Source: Bacillus sp. SLBN-46 (GTDB taxonomy: Bacteria; Bacillota; Bacilli; Bacillales; Cytobacillaceae). From it: DNA of 64,000 nucleotides. Each line of letters begins with the position of its first letter. The stretch's first letter is position 1. The translations under genes and the position numbers were made by a program. This document shows, piece after piece, positions 29,141 to 37,770 of this stretch. Under the pieces are notes generated by a model. That model worked only from the letters and a program-made list of their open reading frames with translations. It was not told the origin of the DNA and searched no databases. The stretch is taken from NCBI RefSeq assembly GCF_031453555.1, contig NZ_JAVIZM010000001.1:1681001-1745000 (forward strand), in the 5' to 3' direction.

Positions 29141-29219
29141 TATAATATTTTTTAATTGTTTCTGTTTTTATGTTAAGATTTTATTTTGTAAGTTCGTCTT
29201 CTTATGGAGGGGAAAGTTA

Positions 29220-30362
29220 GTGATTTATTTAGATAATAGTGCAACGACAAAGCCATATAAAGAAGTACTTGAATCTTATGTAGCTGTTTCAAGTGAATAT
29301 TTTGGAAATCCCTCTTCATTGCATGGATTGGGAATACAGGCAGAGAAGCTTTTAACTCAAGCGAGGGAGCAAGTGGCAAAGCTTTTAACTGTAGAATCTA
29401 ATGAAATTTACTTTACCTCAGGTGGAACAGAAAGTAACAATATAGCGATAAAAGGTGCGGCATTATTAAATAAAAAAAGAGGTCGTCACCTTATTACTAC
29501 AAGTGTGGAGCACGCCTCCGTTCGTGCAGTTATGGAGCAGTTGGAACAGAATGGATTCGATATTACCTATCTCCCTGTCAATCATCAGGGGAGGGTGAGT
29601 GTTGAAGATGTTGAAAAGGCCATTCGCAAGGACACCATCTTAATTTCGATCATGCATGTTAACAATGAAGTGGGTACTATTCAACCGATTAAAGAGGTAG
29701 GCGAAATGTTGAAAAAATACCCAACCATCCTTTTTCATGTTGACGCGGTCCAAGGTGTGGGAAAGGTTCCTCTGGCTATTCACCAAAACAGAATCGATCT
29801 TTGTTCCTTTTCTGCTCATAAATTTCATGGTCTTAAAGGGACAGGTGCTCTTTTTATTCGAGAAGGGGCCAAGCTTGCCCCTTTATTTTCGGGTGGGAAT
29901 CAGGAAAGGACCATTCGAAGCGGGACAGAAAATGTGGCAGGTGCTGTAGCGATGGCAAAAGCACTTCGGATGACCTTGATGAAAAGCGACCTAGGTATAG
30001 CAAAAATGAAGACCATCCAGAGCATGCTAAGAACAGGGTTAACTAATATAGAGCGTGTAACTATTCATACTCCTGTAGAGAATGCAGCTCCACATATTTT
30101 AAATATATCGTTAAGGGGATTGAAGGCTGAAGTATTAATTCATGCCCTTGAGCAGGAAGAAATATTTGTTTCAACAACGAGTGCGTGTTCGTCAAAGAAG
30201 AAATCACCAAGTGGTACATTGCTTGCTATGGGTGTACCAGAAGAGAAGGCAAACAGTTCGATTAGGATTAGCTTATCCTTTGAAAATACGCCTGAAGAGG
30301 CGCAGGCAGCGATTGAAGCTATTGAGAAAGCTGCAAAACATATACGAAAGGTTATGAAATAA
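29220..30362 (+). CDS. nifZ: Cysteine desulfurase (NifS/IscS-like, NifZ) partner of ThiI
   Basis: A 380-residue PLP-dependent cysteine desulfurase beginning YLDNSATTKP. The PLP lysine is in SFSAHKFHGLKG and the sulfur-carrying cysteine is in STTSACSSKKK (about residue 324). The loop around this cysteine is of the longer IscS/NifS kind. Its stop overlaps the thiI start (TAATG), so the two are translationally coupled. It most likely supplies persulfide sulfur for 4-thiouridine in tRNA and possibly thiamine. The start is GTG 29220 after GGAGGGGAAAG. Confidence 0.9.
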   Translation: MIYLDNSATTKPYKEVLESYVAVSSEYFGNPSSLHGLGIQAEKLLTQAREQVAKLLTVESNEIYFTSGGTESNNIAIKGAALLNKKRGRHLITTSVEHASVRAVMEQLEQNGFDITYLPVNHQGRVSVEDVEKAIRKDTILISIMHVNNEVGTIQPIKEVGEMLKKYPTILFHVDAVQGVGKVPLAIHQNRIDLCSFSAHKFHGLKGTGALFIREGAKLAPLFSGGNQERTIRSGTENVAGAVAMAKALRMTLMKSDLGIAKMKTIQSMLRTGLTNIERVTIHTPVENAAPHILNISLRGLKAEVLIHALEQEEIFVSTTSACSSKKKSPSGTLLAMGVPEEKANSSIRISLSFENTPEEAQAAIEAIEKAAKHIRKVMK

Positions 30363-31573
30363 TGAAATATGATCGTATACTCATACGTTATGGAGAAATC
30401 TCAACCAAAGGGCGGAATCGTCATAAATTTGTAGAAAAACTTAGAAGAAGTGTTGTAAATGCACTTACTTCCTTTCCAAATATTAAAGTTGAAGCAAGTC
30501 GCGACCGGATGTATGTCATTTTAAATGGTGAAGACGGAAAGGAAATAATTGAAAAGCTAAAGGGGATATTTGGAATTCAATCCTTTAGTCCTGCGATTAA
30601 GGTAGAAAGAGATGTAGAGAACATCAAACAAGCCACTTTGGAGCTAGTAAGTTCAATATACCGTGCAGGGCAGACCTTTAAGGTTACTCCTAAGCGTTCT
30701 GACAAGACCTTTGAATTGGATACTGACGGAATTAATCGAGTCATAGGGACACATCTGCTAAAGAATATTCCAGGTCTCAAAGTGAAGGTGAAAGAACCTG
30801 ATATCAATGTGAGGATCGAAGTTAGACAAGAAGCCGTTTATTTATCTTGTGAAACCATACAAGGTGCGGCGGGATTGCCGGTTAAATCAGCTGGCAAAGC
30901 AATGCTGATGTTATCTGGTGGGATTGATAGCCCAGTTGCAGGTTATTTATCGATGAAACGGGGATTAGAAATTGAAGCTGTCCACTTTTTTAGTCCTCCG
31001 TTTACAAGTGAGAGATCAAAAGAGAAAGTAATAGACCTAACTAAAAAACTAGCGGAAATTTATGGATCGCTAACACTTCATATTGTCCCGTTTACAGAAA
31101 TTCAGCAGGTCATTAAAGAGCAAGTTCCTGAAAACTATACTATGACTACGATGAGAAGAATGATGTTGCGTATTACGGATGAAATTCGAAAGCAACGAGA
31201 AGGTTTAGCGATTATTACCGGAGAAAGCCTAGGTCAGGTAGCTAGTCAGACGTTAGAAAGTATGTTTGCCATAAATGAAGTGACGAATACCCCTATTTTA
31301 CGTCCCTTGATTTCGATGGACAAAACCGATATTATAAAAATCGCGCAAGAAATAGATACTCTTGAGATTTCTAATCGGCCGTTTGAAGATTGCTGTACCA
31401 TTTTTGTGCCAGCTTCACCAAAAACGAAGCCAAGAAGAGAAAAGGTCCAGCGTTATGAAAGCTTTGTTGATTTTGAAGAACTGATTAAGAAAGCTGTACA
31501 AAAAATTGAAACTCATAATATAACTACGAATGATGATCATGATTTACACTCAGAGTTTAATGCGTTATTCTAA
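30362..31573 (+). CDS. thiI: tRNA 4-thiouridine synthetase ThiI
   Basis: A 403-residue tRNA sulfurtransferase. An N-terminal ferredoxin-like/THUMP region (residues 1-165) leads to a PP-loop ATPase, with the ATP motif MLSGGIDSPVAGY at about 181-193. It ends without the C-terminal rhodanese domain found in enterobacterial ThiI, as is usual for Bacillus, where the desulfurase next door delivers the sulfur. A conserved DCCTIFVP cysteine pair lies near residue 345. The ATG overlaps the desulfurase stop. Confidence 0.95.
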   Translation: MKYDRILIRYGEISTKGRNRHKFVEKLRRSVVNALTSFPNIKVEASRDRMYVILNGEDGKEIIEKLKGIFGIQSFSPAIKVERDVENIKQATLELVSSIYRAGQTFKVTPKRSDKTFELDTDGINRVIGTHLLKNIPGLKVKVKEPDINVRIEVRQEAVYLSCETIQGAAGLPVKSAGKAMLMLSGGIDSPVAGYLSMKRGLEIEAVHFFSPPFTSERSKEKVIDLTKKLAEIYGSLTLHIVPFTEIQQVIKEQVPENYTMTTMRRMMLRITDEIRKQREGLAIITGESLGQVASQTLESMFAINEVTNTPILRPLISMDKTDIIKIAQEIDTLEISNRPFEDCCTIFVPASPKTKPRREKVQRYESFVDFEELIKKAVQKIETHNITTNDDHDLHSEFNALF

Positions 31574-31620
31574 TAAAGGAAATTAAGAATTTTTTGTGAA
31601 CATTTACCATTTGTAAGATA

Positions 31621-31650
31621 GAATGAAGAACCTCACTTCTACACATTCTA
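31621..31650 (+). promoter_or_regulatory. Sigma-G (forespore) promoter of sspA
   Basis: GAATG (31621-31625), 18-bp spacer, CATTCTA (31644-31650). Both boxes fit the sigma-G consensus GMATR / CATWMTA, 25 bp before the SASP start. Confidence 0.75.
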
Positions 31651-31674
31651 TACTCACAAGGAGGTGAATATCAC

Positions 31675-31881
31675 ATGGCAAACAACAATAGCTCAAATCA
31701 ATTGCTAGTACCTGGTGTACAACAAGCTCTTGATCAAATGAAGTATGAAATTGCTACTGAATTTGGTGTTCAACTTGGTGCTGATACTACTTCACGTGCT
31801 AACGGATCTGTTGGTGGTGAAATCACTAAGCGTTTAGTCGCTATGGCTGAACAACAATTAGGCGGCGGATTTTCTCGTTAA
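31675..31881 (+). CDS. sspA: Alpha/beta-type small acid-soluble spore protein
   Basis: A 68-residue spore DNA-binding protein that coats forespore DNA and protects it from UV and heat. It has the germination-protease cleavage site TEFGVQLG (about residues 28-35) and the highly conserved C-terminal block [19 protein letters not shown] strong AAGGAGGTGAA precedes the ATG. A sigma-G-type promoter lies directly upstream and a terminator downstream, making a monocistronic forespore gene. Confidence 0.96.
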   Translation: MANNNSSNQLLVPGVQQALDQMKYEIATEFGVQLGADTTSRANGSVGGEITKRLVAMAEQQLGGGFSR

Positions 31882-31906
31882 TCCAAAACAAAATACAATG
31901 GCTACA

Positions 31907-31938
31907 GAGAGTGGGATTTATCCCGCTCTCTTTTTTGT
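31907..31938 (+). terminator. Terminator after sspA
   Basis: AGAGAGTGGGA / TCCCGCTCTCT stem with one G-T pair, a 3-4 nt loop and a T-run. Confidence 0.82.
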
Positions 31939-31965
31939 GGGAAATTTCTTTTAAATGGATAATAA

Positions 31966-31994
31966 TTTAAAATTTTTTAATAATTTTGTATAAT
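31966..31994 (+). promoter_or_regulatory. Sigma-A promoter of the acyl-CoA ligase gene
   Basis: TTTAAA (31966-31971), 17-bp spacer, perfect TATAAT (31989-31994), 34 bp before the start. Confidence 0.65.
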
Positions 31995-32028
31995 AAGGTT
32001 TGTGGGATATTTGTAAAGGGGGAGAACG

Positions 32029-33615
32029 ATGAAAAGGGAAGATTTGATTGCACCTGAAAAGTATAATCTTGTTTCTGAAGTAGAACGTTTTGCAAAAGAT
32101 CCAAACAAAGTAGCATTGAAATGGGAAAGTGAGTCTGGGGAGACAAGGCAGGTTACATACGAGAATTTATTGAAGCAAGTAAATCAAGCAGGCAATGTTT
32201 TTATCGAAAATGGCTTGAAAAAAGGCGATGTTGTTCTTATTATTGTACCGCGTCTCATTGAAGCCTACGTAGTCTATTTAGCTGCATTAAAAGCAGGAAT
32301 GGTTGTTATTCCAAGTTCTGAAATGTTAAGGGAAAAAGATTTGCAATACCGAATTACACACGGTGATGTGAAGGCGGTGGTCAGCTATTATCCATATGTA
32401 GACCAATTTAAGCACATAACCGAAACACAACCAATTGTAAAGTTTACAATTGGGGCAGAGGAAGAGGGCTGGATTCATCTAGATGCAGAAATGAAACAGG
32501 CAAATGATGATTTCCTACTTGCTGATACATTAAGAGATGATATGGCGTTTTTATCTTATACTTCTGGTACAACGGGAAATCCGAAAGGTGTTGTCCATAC
32601 CCACGGTTGGGCATTTGCTCATTTAAAGACCGCAGCACCAAAATGGCTTGCTATTGAAGAAGGGGATACCGTTTGGGCGACAGCAGGTCCTGGCTGGCAA
32701 AAGTGGATATGGAGTCCGTTTTTATCAGTACTTGGTTCAGGGGCAACGGGGTTAGTGTATAACGGAAAATTCGAGCCCAAAAAATATTTAAGCCTTTTGC
32801 AAAAATATGCAGTTAATGTATTATGCTGTACACCAACTGAGTACCGCTTAATGGCGAAGGTAGATAATTTAACGGACTATCAGCTACCAAACCTTCATAG
32901 CGCGGTATCTGCAGGGGAGCCATTAAATCGTGAGGTTATTGATACGTTTAGAAAATATTTTAATGTTGAAGTTCGTGATGGTTATGGTCAAACGGAAAAC
33001 ACGTTGCTTGTAGGTGTAACAAAAGGAATGGAATTGAAACCAGGATCAATGGGAAAACCAACGCCTGGAAATAGGGTGGAAATTATTAACGAAGAAGGTC
33101 AGGTGTGTGCCGTTGGGGAAGTTGGAGATATTGCTGTCCACGTAGAAACACCTGCATTATTTAAAAATTATTATAAAGATCCTGAAAGAACCGCTATGCA
33201 ATTCCGTGGGGATTATTATGTAACCGGAGATAAAGCTAAAATGGATGAAGATGGTTATTTCTGGTTTGAAGGACGCGGGGATGATATTATTATCAGCTCT
33301 GGCTATACCATAGGACCATTCGAAGTAGAGGATGCTCTAGTTAAGCACCCATTTGTTAAGGAATGTGCAGTGGTGGCTAGCCCAGATGAAATTCGGGGCT
33401 TCATTGTTAAAGCATTTGTTGTCTTAAAAGAGGATGTAGATCCTGCTGACCCAGAATTAACAAAGAACCTGCAGGAGCATGTTAAAACATTAACCGCACC
33501 ATATAAATATCCTAGAAAAATCGAGTATTTACCTGAGCTTCCGAAAACGACTTCAGGAAAAATTCGTCGTATTGAGCTTAGGCAAAAAGAATTTGCAGCG
33601 GCTAAACAGGTTTAA
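32029..33615 (+). CDS. ytcI: AMP-forming acyl-CoA synthetase (YtcI-like, acetate/short-chain)
   Basis: A 528-residue member of the ANL adenylating family. The P-loop-like motif is YTSGTTGNPKGV (about residues 177-188), followed by WATAGPGWQKW, GYGQTEN (about 322-328), the YVTGDKAKMDEDGYFWFEGRGDD hinge region, and the C-terminal catalytic-lysine region KTTSGKIRR. The WATAGPGW acyl-binding segment resembles short- and branched-chain acid ligases more than long-chain ones. It is intact, whereas the acsA paralogue at 15.8 kb is frameshifted. GGGGGAG precedes the ATG. Exact acid substrate unknown. Confidence 0.85.
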   Translation: MKREDLIAPEKYNLVSEVERFAKDPNKVALKWESESGETRQVTYENLLKQVNQAGNVFIENGLKKGDVVLIIVPRLIEAYVVYLAALKAGMVVIPSSEMLREKDLQYRITHGDVKAVVSYYPYVDQFKHITETQPIVKFTIGAEEEGWIHLDAEMKQANDDFLLADTLRDDMAFLSYTSGTTGNPKGVVHTHGWAFAHLKTAAPKWLAIEEGDTVWATAGPGWQKWIWSPFLSVLGSGATGLVYNGKFEPKKYLSLLQKYAVNVLCCTPTEYRLMAKVDNLTDYQLPNLHSAVSAGEPLNREVIDTFRKYFNVEVRDGYGQTENTLLVGVTKGMELKPGSMGKPTPGNRVEIINEEGQVCAVGEVGDIAVHVETPALFKNYYKDPERTAMQFRGDYYVTGDKAKMDEDGYFWFEGRGDDIIISSGYTIGPFEVEDALVKHPFVKECAVVASPDEIRGFIVKAFVVLKEDVDPADPELTKNLQEHVKTLTAPYKYPRKIEYLPELPKTTSGKIRRIELRQKEFAAAKQV

Positions 33616-33619
33616 TGAA

Positions 33620-33655
33620 AATAAAGCAGGCGGTGGCTACCGTCTGCTTTATTAT
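33620..33655 (+). terminator. Terminator after acyl-CoA ligase
   Basis: AATAAAGCAGGCGGT / ACCGTCTGCTTTATT, a 15-bp stem with one G-T pair. Confidence 0.85.
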
Positions 33656-33744
33656 TTTCAAAGCAAATTAATCCCCTATTTTAAGTTATTCAGGTTATAA
33701 TAAAGATTATTTCGATACTAGAAAGAATAGGGGCTCGAGAATAT

Positions 33745-34677
33745 ATGAAAAGGACGGAACTTCAGCAGGGAGCCATCCATGCCGGCTTTTCCTATTTACT
33801 TTGGGGATTATTGCCGATTTATTGGAAGTTTTTAGACCAGGTTAATGCACAGGAAATACTGGCGAACCGAGTATTTTGGTCTTTTATTTTTATGGTTGTA
33901 GTGTTGATTTTTACGAAAAAGTGGGATTTGTTTGTTCAAACGTTTAGAGGGTTTGCTCAGAACAAAAAACAGCTGTATGCATTAACGATTGCTTCACTAC
34001 TCATAAGTGTCAATTGGTTTGTTTATATCTGGGCAGTCAATAGTGGGCATATGATTGAAGCGAGTTTAGGGTATTATATTAATCCACTTGTTAGCATCTT
34101 ATTAGGGATGGTGGTTTTAAAGGAGAAATTAACGATCTATCAATATATCTCCTTTGTGCTGGCTGCCGTTGGGGTTGTTATTTTAACAGTAGCACATGGT
34201 GCATTTCCTTGGATTGCCATTACATTAGCTGTATCGTTTGGCTTGTATGGTTTAGCAAAGAAGCTGATTAATGTTGAATCTGCAGTAGGATTGACTTTAG
34301 AAACCATGGTGGTTGCCCCGATTGCTGCTATTTATATGATGATCTTATTTAGTCGTGGTGCGAATACTCTTTTCTCTTCAACTTTGAGAACGGATTTACT
34401 TTTAATTGGGGCAGGAGTAGCAACCGCTGTGCCTTTGCTTTATTTTGCAAAAGGAGCTCAGAAAATCCCATTATCCCTATTAGGGTTTTTACAATATATT
34501 GCACCTACACTTACTTTGATTTTAGGTGTTTTTGTGTATAATGAACATTTCTCTAAGGTTCAGCTTTTGTCATTTATGTTTATTTGGTCAGCGTTAACTA
34601 TTTATTCGCTTTCAAAAACAAAGCTGATTTCGGAAAAGGGTTTGAAATGGCGAAGAGCAAAGAGAACAAGTGTGTAA
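33745..34677 (+). CDS. rarD: RarD-type EamA family permease
   Basis: A 310-residue integral membrane protein with about ten transmembrane helices, made of two EamA repeats. The start (QGAIHAGFSYLLWGLLPIYWKFL) and NWFVYIWAVNSGHMIEASLGYYINPL are diagnostic of RarD, a drug/metabolite transporter subfamily named for chloramphenicol sensitivity. The transported molecule is not known. An AGGGGCTCG ribosome site precedes the ATG. It converges on the NAD kinase gene at a strong terminator. Confidence 0.88.
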   Translation: MKRTELQQGAIHAGFSYLLWGLLPIYWKFLDQVNAQEILANRVFWSFIFMVVVLIFTKKWDLFVQTFRGFAQNKKQLYALTIASLLISVNWFVYIWAVNSGHMIEASLGYYINPLVSILLGMVVLKEKLTIYQYISFVLAAVGVVILTVAHGAFPWIAITLAVSFGLYGLAKKLINVESAVGLTLETMVVAPIAAIYMMILFSRGANTLFSSTLRTDLLLIGAGVATAVPLLYFAKGAQKIPLSLLGFLQYIAPTLTLILGVFVYNEHFSKVQLLSFMFIWSALTIYSLSKTKLISEKGLKWRRAKRTSV

Positions 34678-34680
34678 TAT

Positions 34681-34718
34681 AAGGGGCAGACTCAACTAAA
34701 CGAGTCTGCCCCTTTTTT
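34681..34718. terminator. Bidirectional terminator
   Basis: Perfect 13-bp stem AAGGGGCAGACTC / GAGTCTGCCCCTT with an 8-nt loop between rarD and the NAD kinase gene. Confidence 0.88.
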
Positions 34719-35521
34719 TATAGATAGGTTCTCTTTACTTTTTCCCAGAAGGAGTTGTCTTTTAGTTTTAATGTTTTTAGCTTTTTATCACTAATTTTTA
34801 CTTGGATTTTATCGACATGGCGGATGCTTAAGGCTTCGTTATCCATGCCCATGGTTGGATGATCATTTCCTTCAGAAATGACTTTAAGTGTCAGGGTACG
34901 CTCACTTCCTAAAATAAAGGAAGCGCCGAGTGTCCGGTAACGATTGGTATTCACTGACGCAACCTCGCTTACTTGCATACAAGATAATAGAGGATCGACA
35001 ACTGAACCATTTACTGATTTATTATAGGCCGTACTTCCAGTTGGTGTTGCAACGATTAAACCATCTCCGCGAAAGGTTTCGAAATGTAGTTGGTCGACAA
35101 ATACATCCAAAACAAGTGTTTTAATGATAGAAGATCGAATGCTGAATTCATTCAAACATGGGAACGTCCCTTGGCCATCAACAGTTACTTCAATGGTTGG
35201 ATAACGACGGACCTCAATATGTTCATTAGTTGTAATTGCTTCTATCATTCTTGAGGTATCACTGATTCGAAAATCACAATACATACTTAAACTATTTTTA
35301 GTGGAGATTCCCATATAAAGACAATCATCACGAAAGCCTGTCTTTCTAACAGCTTGCAGAAAGGTTCCATCATCGCCAATACTGGCAATAATATTCGCTT
35401 TCCGATAATCATTTACCATGGTAAAACCGTAGCGGTCAGCCAATTCAAAAAGCGGAGCCGCTTTCGCAAGCATGTCCGCATCACGCTTATGATAAAAATA
35501 AATGTTGCGTCTTAATTCCAT
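34718..35521 (-). CDS. ppnK: NAD kinase (second Bacillus type, YtdI/NadK2)
   Basis: A 267-residue NAD/NADH kinase that makes NADP from NAD. The nucleotide-binding motif reads SIGDDGTFLQAV (GDDGT in place of the usual GGDGT), a variant I associate with the second Bacillus NAD kinase. Other markers are CLNEFSIRS, the GDGLIVATPTGSTAYN substrate loop, and the C-terminal beta-sandwich. A GGAGGAACAA site precedes the ATG. Monocistronic, reading away from ytfIJ. Confidence 0.92.
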   Translation of the reverse strand: MELRRNIYFYHKRDADMLAKAAPLFELADRYGFTMVNDYRKANIIASIGDDGTFLQAVRKTGFRDDCLYMGISTKNSLSMYCDFRISDTSRMIEAITTNEHIEVRRYPTIEVTVDGQGTFPCLNEFSIRSSIIKTLVLDVFVDQLHFETFRGDGLIVATPTGSTAYNKSVNGSVVDPLLSCMQVSEVASVNTNRYRTLGASFILGSERTLTLKVISEGNDHPTMGMDNEALSIRHVDKIQVKISDKKLKTLKLKDNSFWEKVKRTYL

Positions 35522-35728
35522 AATAAATTGTTCCTCCTGTGAAATATTAGTGAAAATATTTATTGAAAAAATTAAACTTTATAAAATTAGGTTAGTCTGA
35601 AATTAGTTTAGCATTTTTTATAGACATTATGAAAGCAGTTACATCCTATTAAATAAAAGAAAGAGGGGGAAAGAGCATTGAATGGTAAACCATAGAGCGT
35701 TAATCACCATGTATGAAGCAAATAAATG

Positions 35729-35763
35729 ACCTGTCAACAACAAGTTGGCAGGTTTATTTTTTT
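35729..35763 (+). terminator. Terminator of a short unassigned transcript
   Basis: CCTGTCAAC / GTTGGCAGG stem with a 5-nt loop and a long T-run. It lies ahead of ytfI on the + strand with no annotated gene before it. The 35522-35805 gap otherwise holds AT-rich sequence and a strong AAAGAGGGGGA followed by only a 5-codon frame (TTG 35678 to stop 35695). Confidence 0.65.
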
Positions 35764-35805
35764 ATGATAAGCGAATAATAATAGGCTGAAAGGTGGTGAA
35801 GGAGT

Positions 35806-36499
35806 TTGGTTTGGGTTCTGATCATTGTATCAATACTAATGCTCTTATTCGTCCTACTTATTTTTTCTAAATTAACGATTCTTTTAAATTACTTCCATTT
35901 TAATGACAATGATGATTTGAAGGTAGAGTTTCGCTTATGGTTCGGTTTTAATTAAATACAAAATAGATGTTCCCTTAATAAAGATTGATGATAATTCCCC
36001 TAGCATTATTGTTAAGAGGAAGAAGAAAAAGGGGAATGAAAAAACGAAAAAAGACAATGTGTCAGTGAACCAAATTGATAAAAGTGATATTATGACAAGT
36101 TTCAATAATACAAAAGAACTGCTCGAGCATGTGTTTAAGTTGCACCTGATTGTTAGGAAGTTTTTTAAAAAGGTATCTATTAAAAAGCTTGAATGGCATA
36201 CGATGATTGGAGTTGGTGATGCAGCGTATACGGGTATCATAACTGGAGGGCTATGGGCGATTAAAGGAAGTATAATAGGACTTCTCAGTCACTACCTTGC
36301 CATGAAACAAATTCCGGAGTTATCGGTTACCCCTCATTTCCAAGCTGCTGTCATTCAAACACGATTTACAGGTATTTTTCAGTTCCGAATCGGGCATGCT
36401 ATTCTCGCAGGATTAAAGCTGATTAAATTCTGGCAGGGCGGTAAACCGCACTTAAAAAGTAAAGAAAAGTATGCAAATGAAAAAACTAATTCTGTTTGA
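35806..36499 (+). pseudogene. ytfI: DUF2953 protein YtfI, interrupted by +1 frameshift
   Basis: From TTG 35806 an N-terminal membrane helix (VLIIVSILMLLFVLLIF) is followed by FRLWFG and then an early stop near 35954. Removing one T from the TTTT run at 35946-35949 restores LWFGLIKYKIDVPLIKID and joins to the frame that runs to 36499 (KRKKKKGNEK, then EWHTMIGVGDAAYTGIITGGLWAIKGSI, typical of DUF2953). The corrected protein is about 230 residues with one N-terminal membrane anchor. It is directly upstream of gerW (ytfJ) and probably cotranscribed with it. The ribosome site (AGGTGGTGAAGGAG) is close to the start, so the exact first codon is uncertain. Confidence 0.75.
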
Positions 36500-36516
36500 A
36501 ATAGGAGGAAAGATCC

Positions 36517-37005
36517 ATGTCCGACCATCCAATTCAAGGTTTGATGACAACTGCAATGGAAAGTTTAAAAGAAATGATTGATGTAAATACCATTATTGGG
36601 GATCCGGTTGAAACCCCTGATGGTAGTGTTATTTTAACAGTTTCTAAGGTAGGGTTTGGATTTGCTGCTGGTGGTAGTGAGTTTAAATTAGACAGCGGCC
36701 AGTCTCAAGGGCAGAGCCAAGGCCAAGGTCAGGGTCAAGGCCAGCCGAAGCTTCCGTTTGGTGGAGGAAGTGGGGGTGGTGTATCCATTACTCCAATCGC
36801 CTTTTTAATTGTTAACTCACATGGGGTTAAGATGCTTCACCTGGATGAAAGCACTCATTTATACGAGAAAATATTGGAGCTTGCTCCACAAGCAGTTGAT
36901 AAGATTCAGCAAATGTTCTCAAAGAAAGATGAGAACAAACAACAGCAACAAAATCATCAACAGAGCCAACAGTCACAGCAGCATAAACAAGAGCTTGAGT
37001 TTTAA
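36517..37005 (+). CDS. gerW: GerW family sporulation protein (YtfJ)
   Basis: A 162-residue GerW/YtfJ-family protein needed for normal spore germination in Bacillus; its molecular role is unknown. The conserved start is HPIQGLMTTAMESLKEMIDVNTIIGDPVETPDGSVI, and the core ends GVSITPIAFLIVNSHGVKMLHLD. A glycine/glutamine run (GQSQGQSQGQGQGQGQ, about residues 62-77) interrupts the core and a glutamine/serine-rich tail ends it; both look like low-complexity expansions. AGGAGGAAAG precedes the ATG, 17 bp after ytfI. Confidence 0.9.
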   Translation: MSDHPIQGLMTTAMESLKEMIDVNTIIGDPVETPDGSVILTVSKVGFGFAAGGSEFKLDSGQSQGQSQGQGQGQGQPKLPFGGGSGGGVSITPIAFLIVNSHGVKMLHLDESTHLYEKILELAPQAVDKIQQMFSKKDENKQQQQNHQQSQQSQQHKQELEF

Positions 37006-37011
37006 ATGAAT

Positions 37012-37048
37012 GGGTTAATCTTCTCTTAAGGGAAGGTTAACTTTTTTC
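37012..37048 (+). terminator. Terminator after gerW
   Basis: GTTAATCTTC / GAAGGTTAAC imperfect stem followed by six T. Confidence 0.65.
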
Positions 37049-37163
37049 TTGATGCTCAATAATTGCAAAACAGGGAATGAAAAGATATATTTACACTGTA
37101 CATATTAAAGTGGATTCTTTTTTGAGAGTATTTGCTTTAAAACGACAAAGGAGGATGTAAGGG

Positions 37164-37664
37164 ATGGCAAATGTAACTTTTAAGGGTAATGCAGTAACAT
37201 TATTAGGCAATGAAGTGAAGGTAGGAGATAAGGCTCCAAATTTCACAGTATTAGCTAATGACTTATCACAAGTGACTTTAGACGATACGAAGGGACAGGT
37301 TCGTTTAATCAGTGCAGTACCTTCTCTAGATACTGGTGTATGTGATGCGGAAACACGCCGTTTCAACGAAGAAGCTAATGGTTTAGGGAATGTTAAAATT
37401 TTAACTGTAAGCGTGGACCTACCATTTGCTCAAAAACGTTGGTGTGCAGCAGCAGGAATTGAAAACGTTCAAACCTTATCTGATCACCGTGATCTTTCAT
37501 TCGGAGAGGCATATGGCGTTGCGATTCAAGAATTAAGACTATTAACTCGCGCTGTGTTCGTAGTAGATTCTACAGATACAGTGACATACGTAGAATATGT
37601 GAGTGAAGCAACGAATCATCCTAACTATGAAGCAGCACTTGAAGCTGCTAGAAATGCAAAATAA
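37164..37664 (+). CDS. tpx: Thiol peroxidase Tpx
   Basis: A 166-residue atypical 2-Cys peroxiredoxin that reduces hydrogen peroxide and alkyl hydroperoxides. The peroxidatic cysteine lies in [18 protein letters not shown] (about C58) and the resolving cysteine in [13 protein letters not shown] (about C92). Family length is normal. An AAAGGAGGATG Shine-Dalgarno precedes the ATG. It is a single gene with its own terminator, in the ytfJ-tpx-ytxK-ackA order of Bacillus. Confidence 0.95.
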   Translation: MANVTFKGNAVTLLGNEVKVGDKAPNFTVLANDLSQVTLDDTKGQVRLISAVPSLDTGVCDAETRRFNEEANGLGNVKILTVSVDLPFAQKRWCAAAGIENVQTLSDHRDLSFGEAYGVAIQELRLLTRAVFVVDSTDTVTYVEYVSEATNHPNYEAALEAARNAK

Positions 37665-37676
37665 AATATGAATAAC

Positions 37677-37706
37677 AAGGCCTCGGCATTATGGCGAGGC
37701 CTTTAT
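37677..37706 (+). terminator. Terminator after tpx
   Basis: AAGGCCTCG / CGAGGCCTT 9-bp stem with a short T tail. Confidence 0.72.
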
Positions 37707-37770
37707 ACTTGTTTAAAAAATACATACTCGTATAAAATGAATAAGGAAATTTAGTAACGGAGGGGAATAG

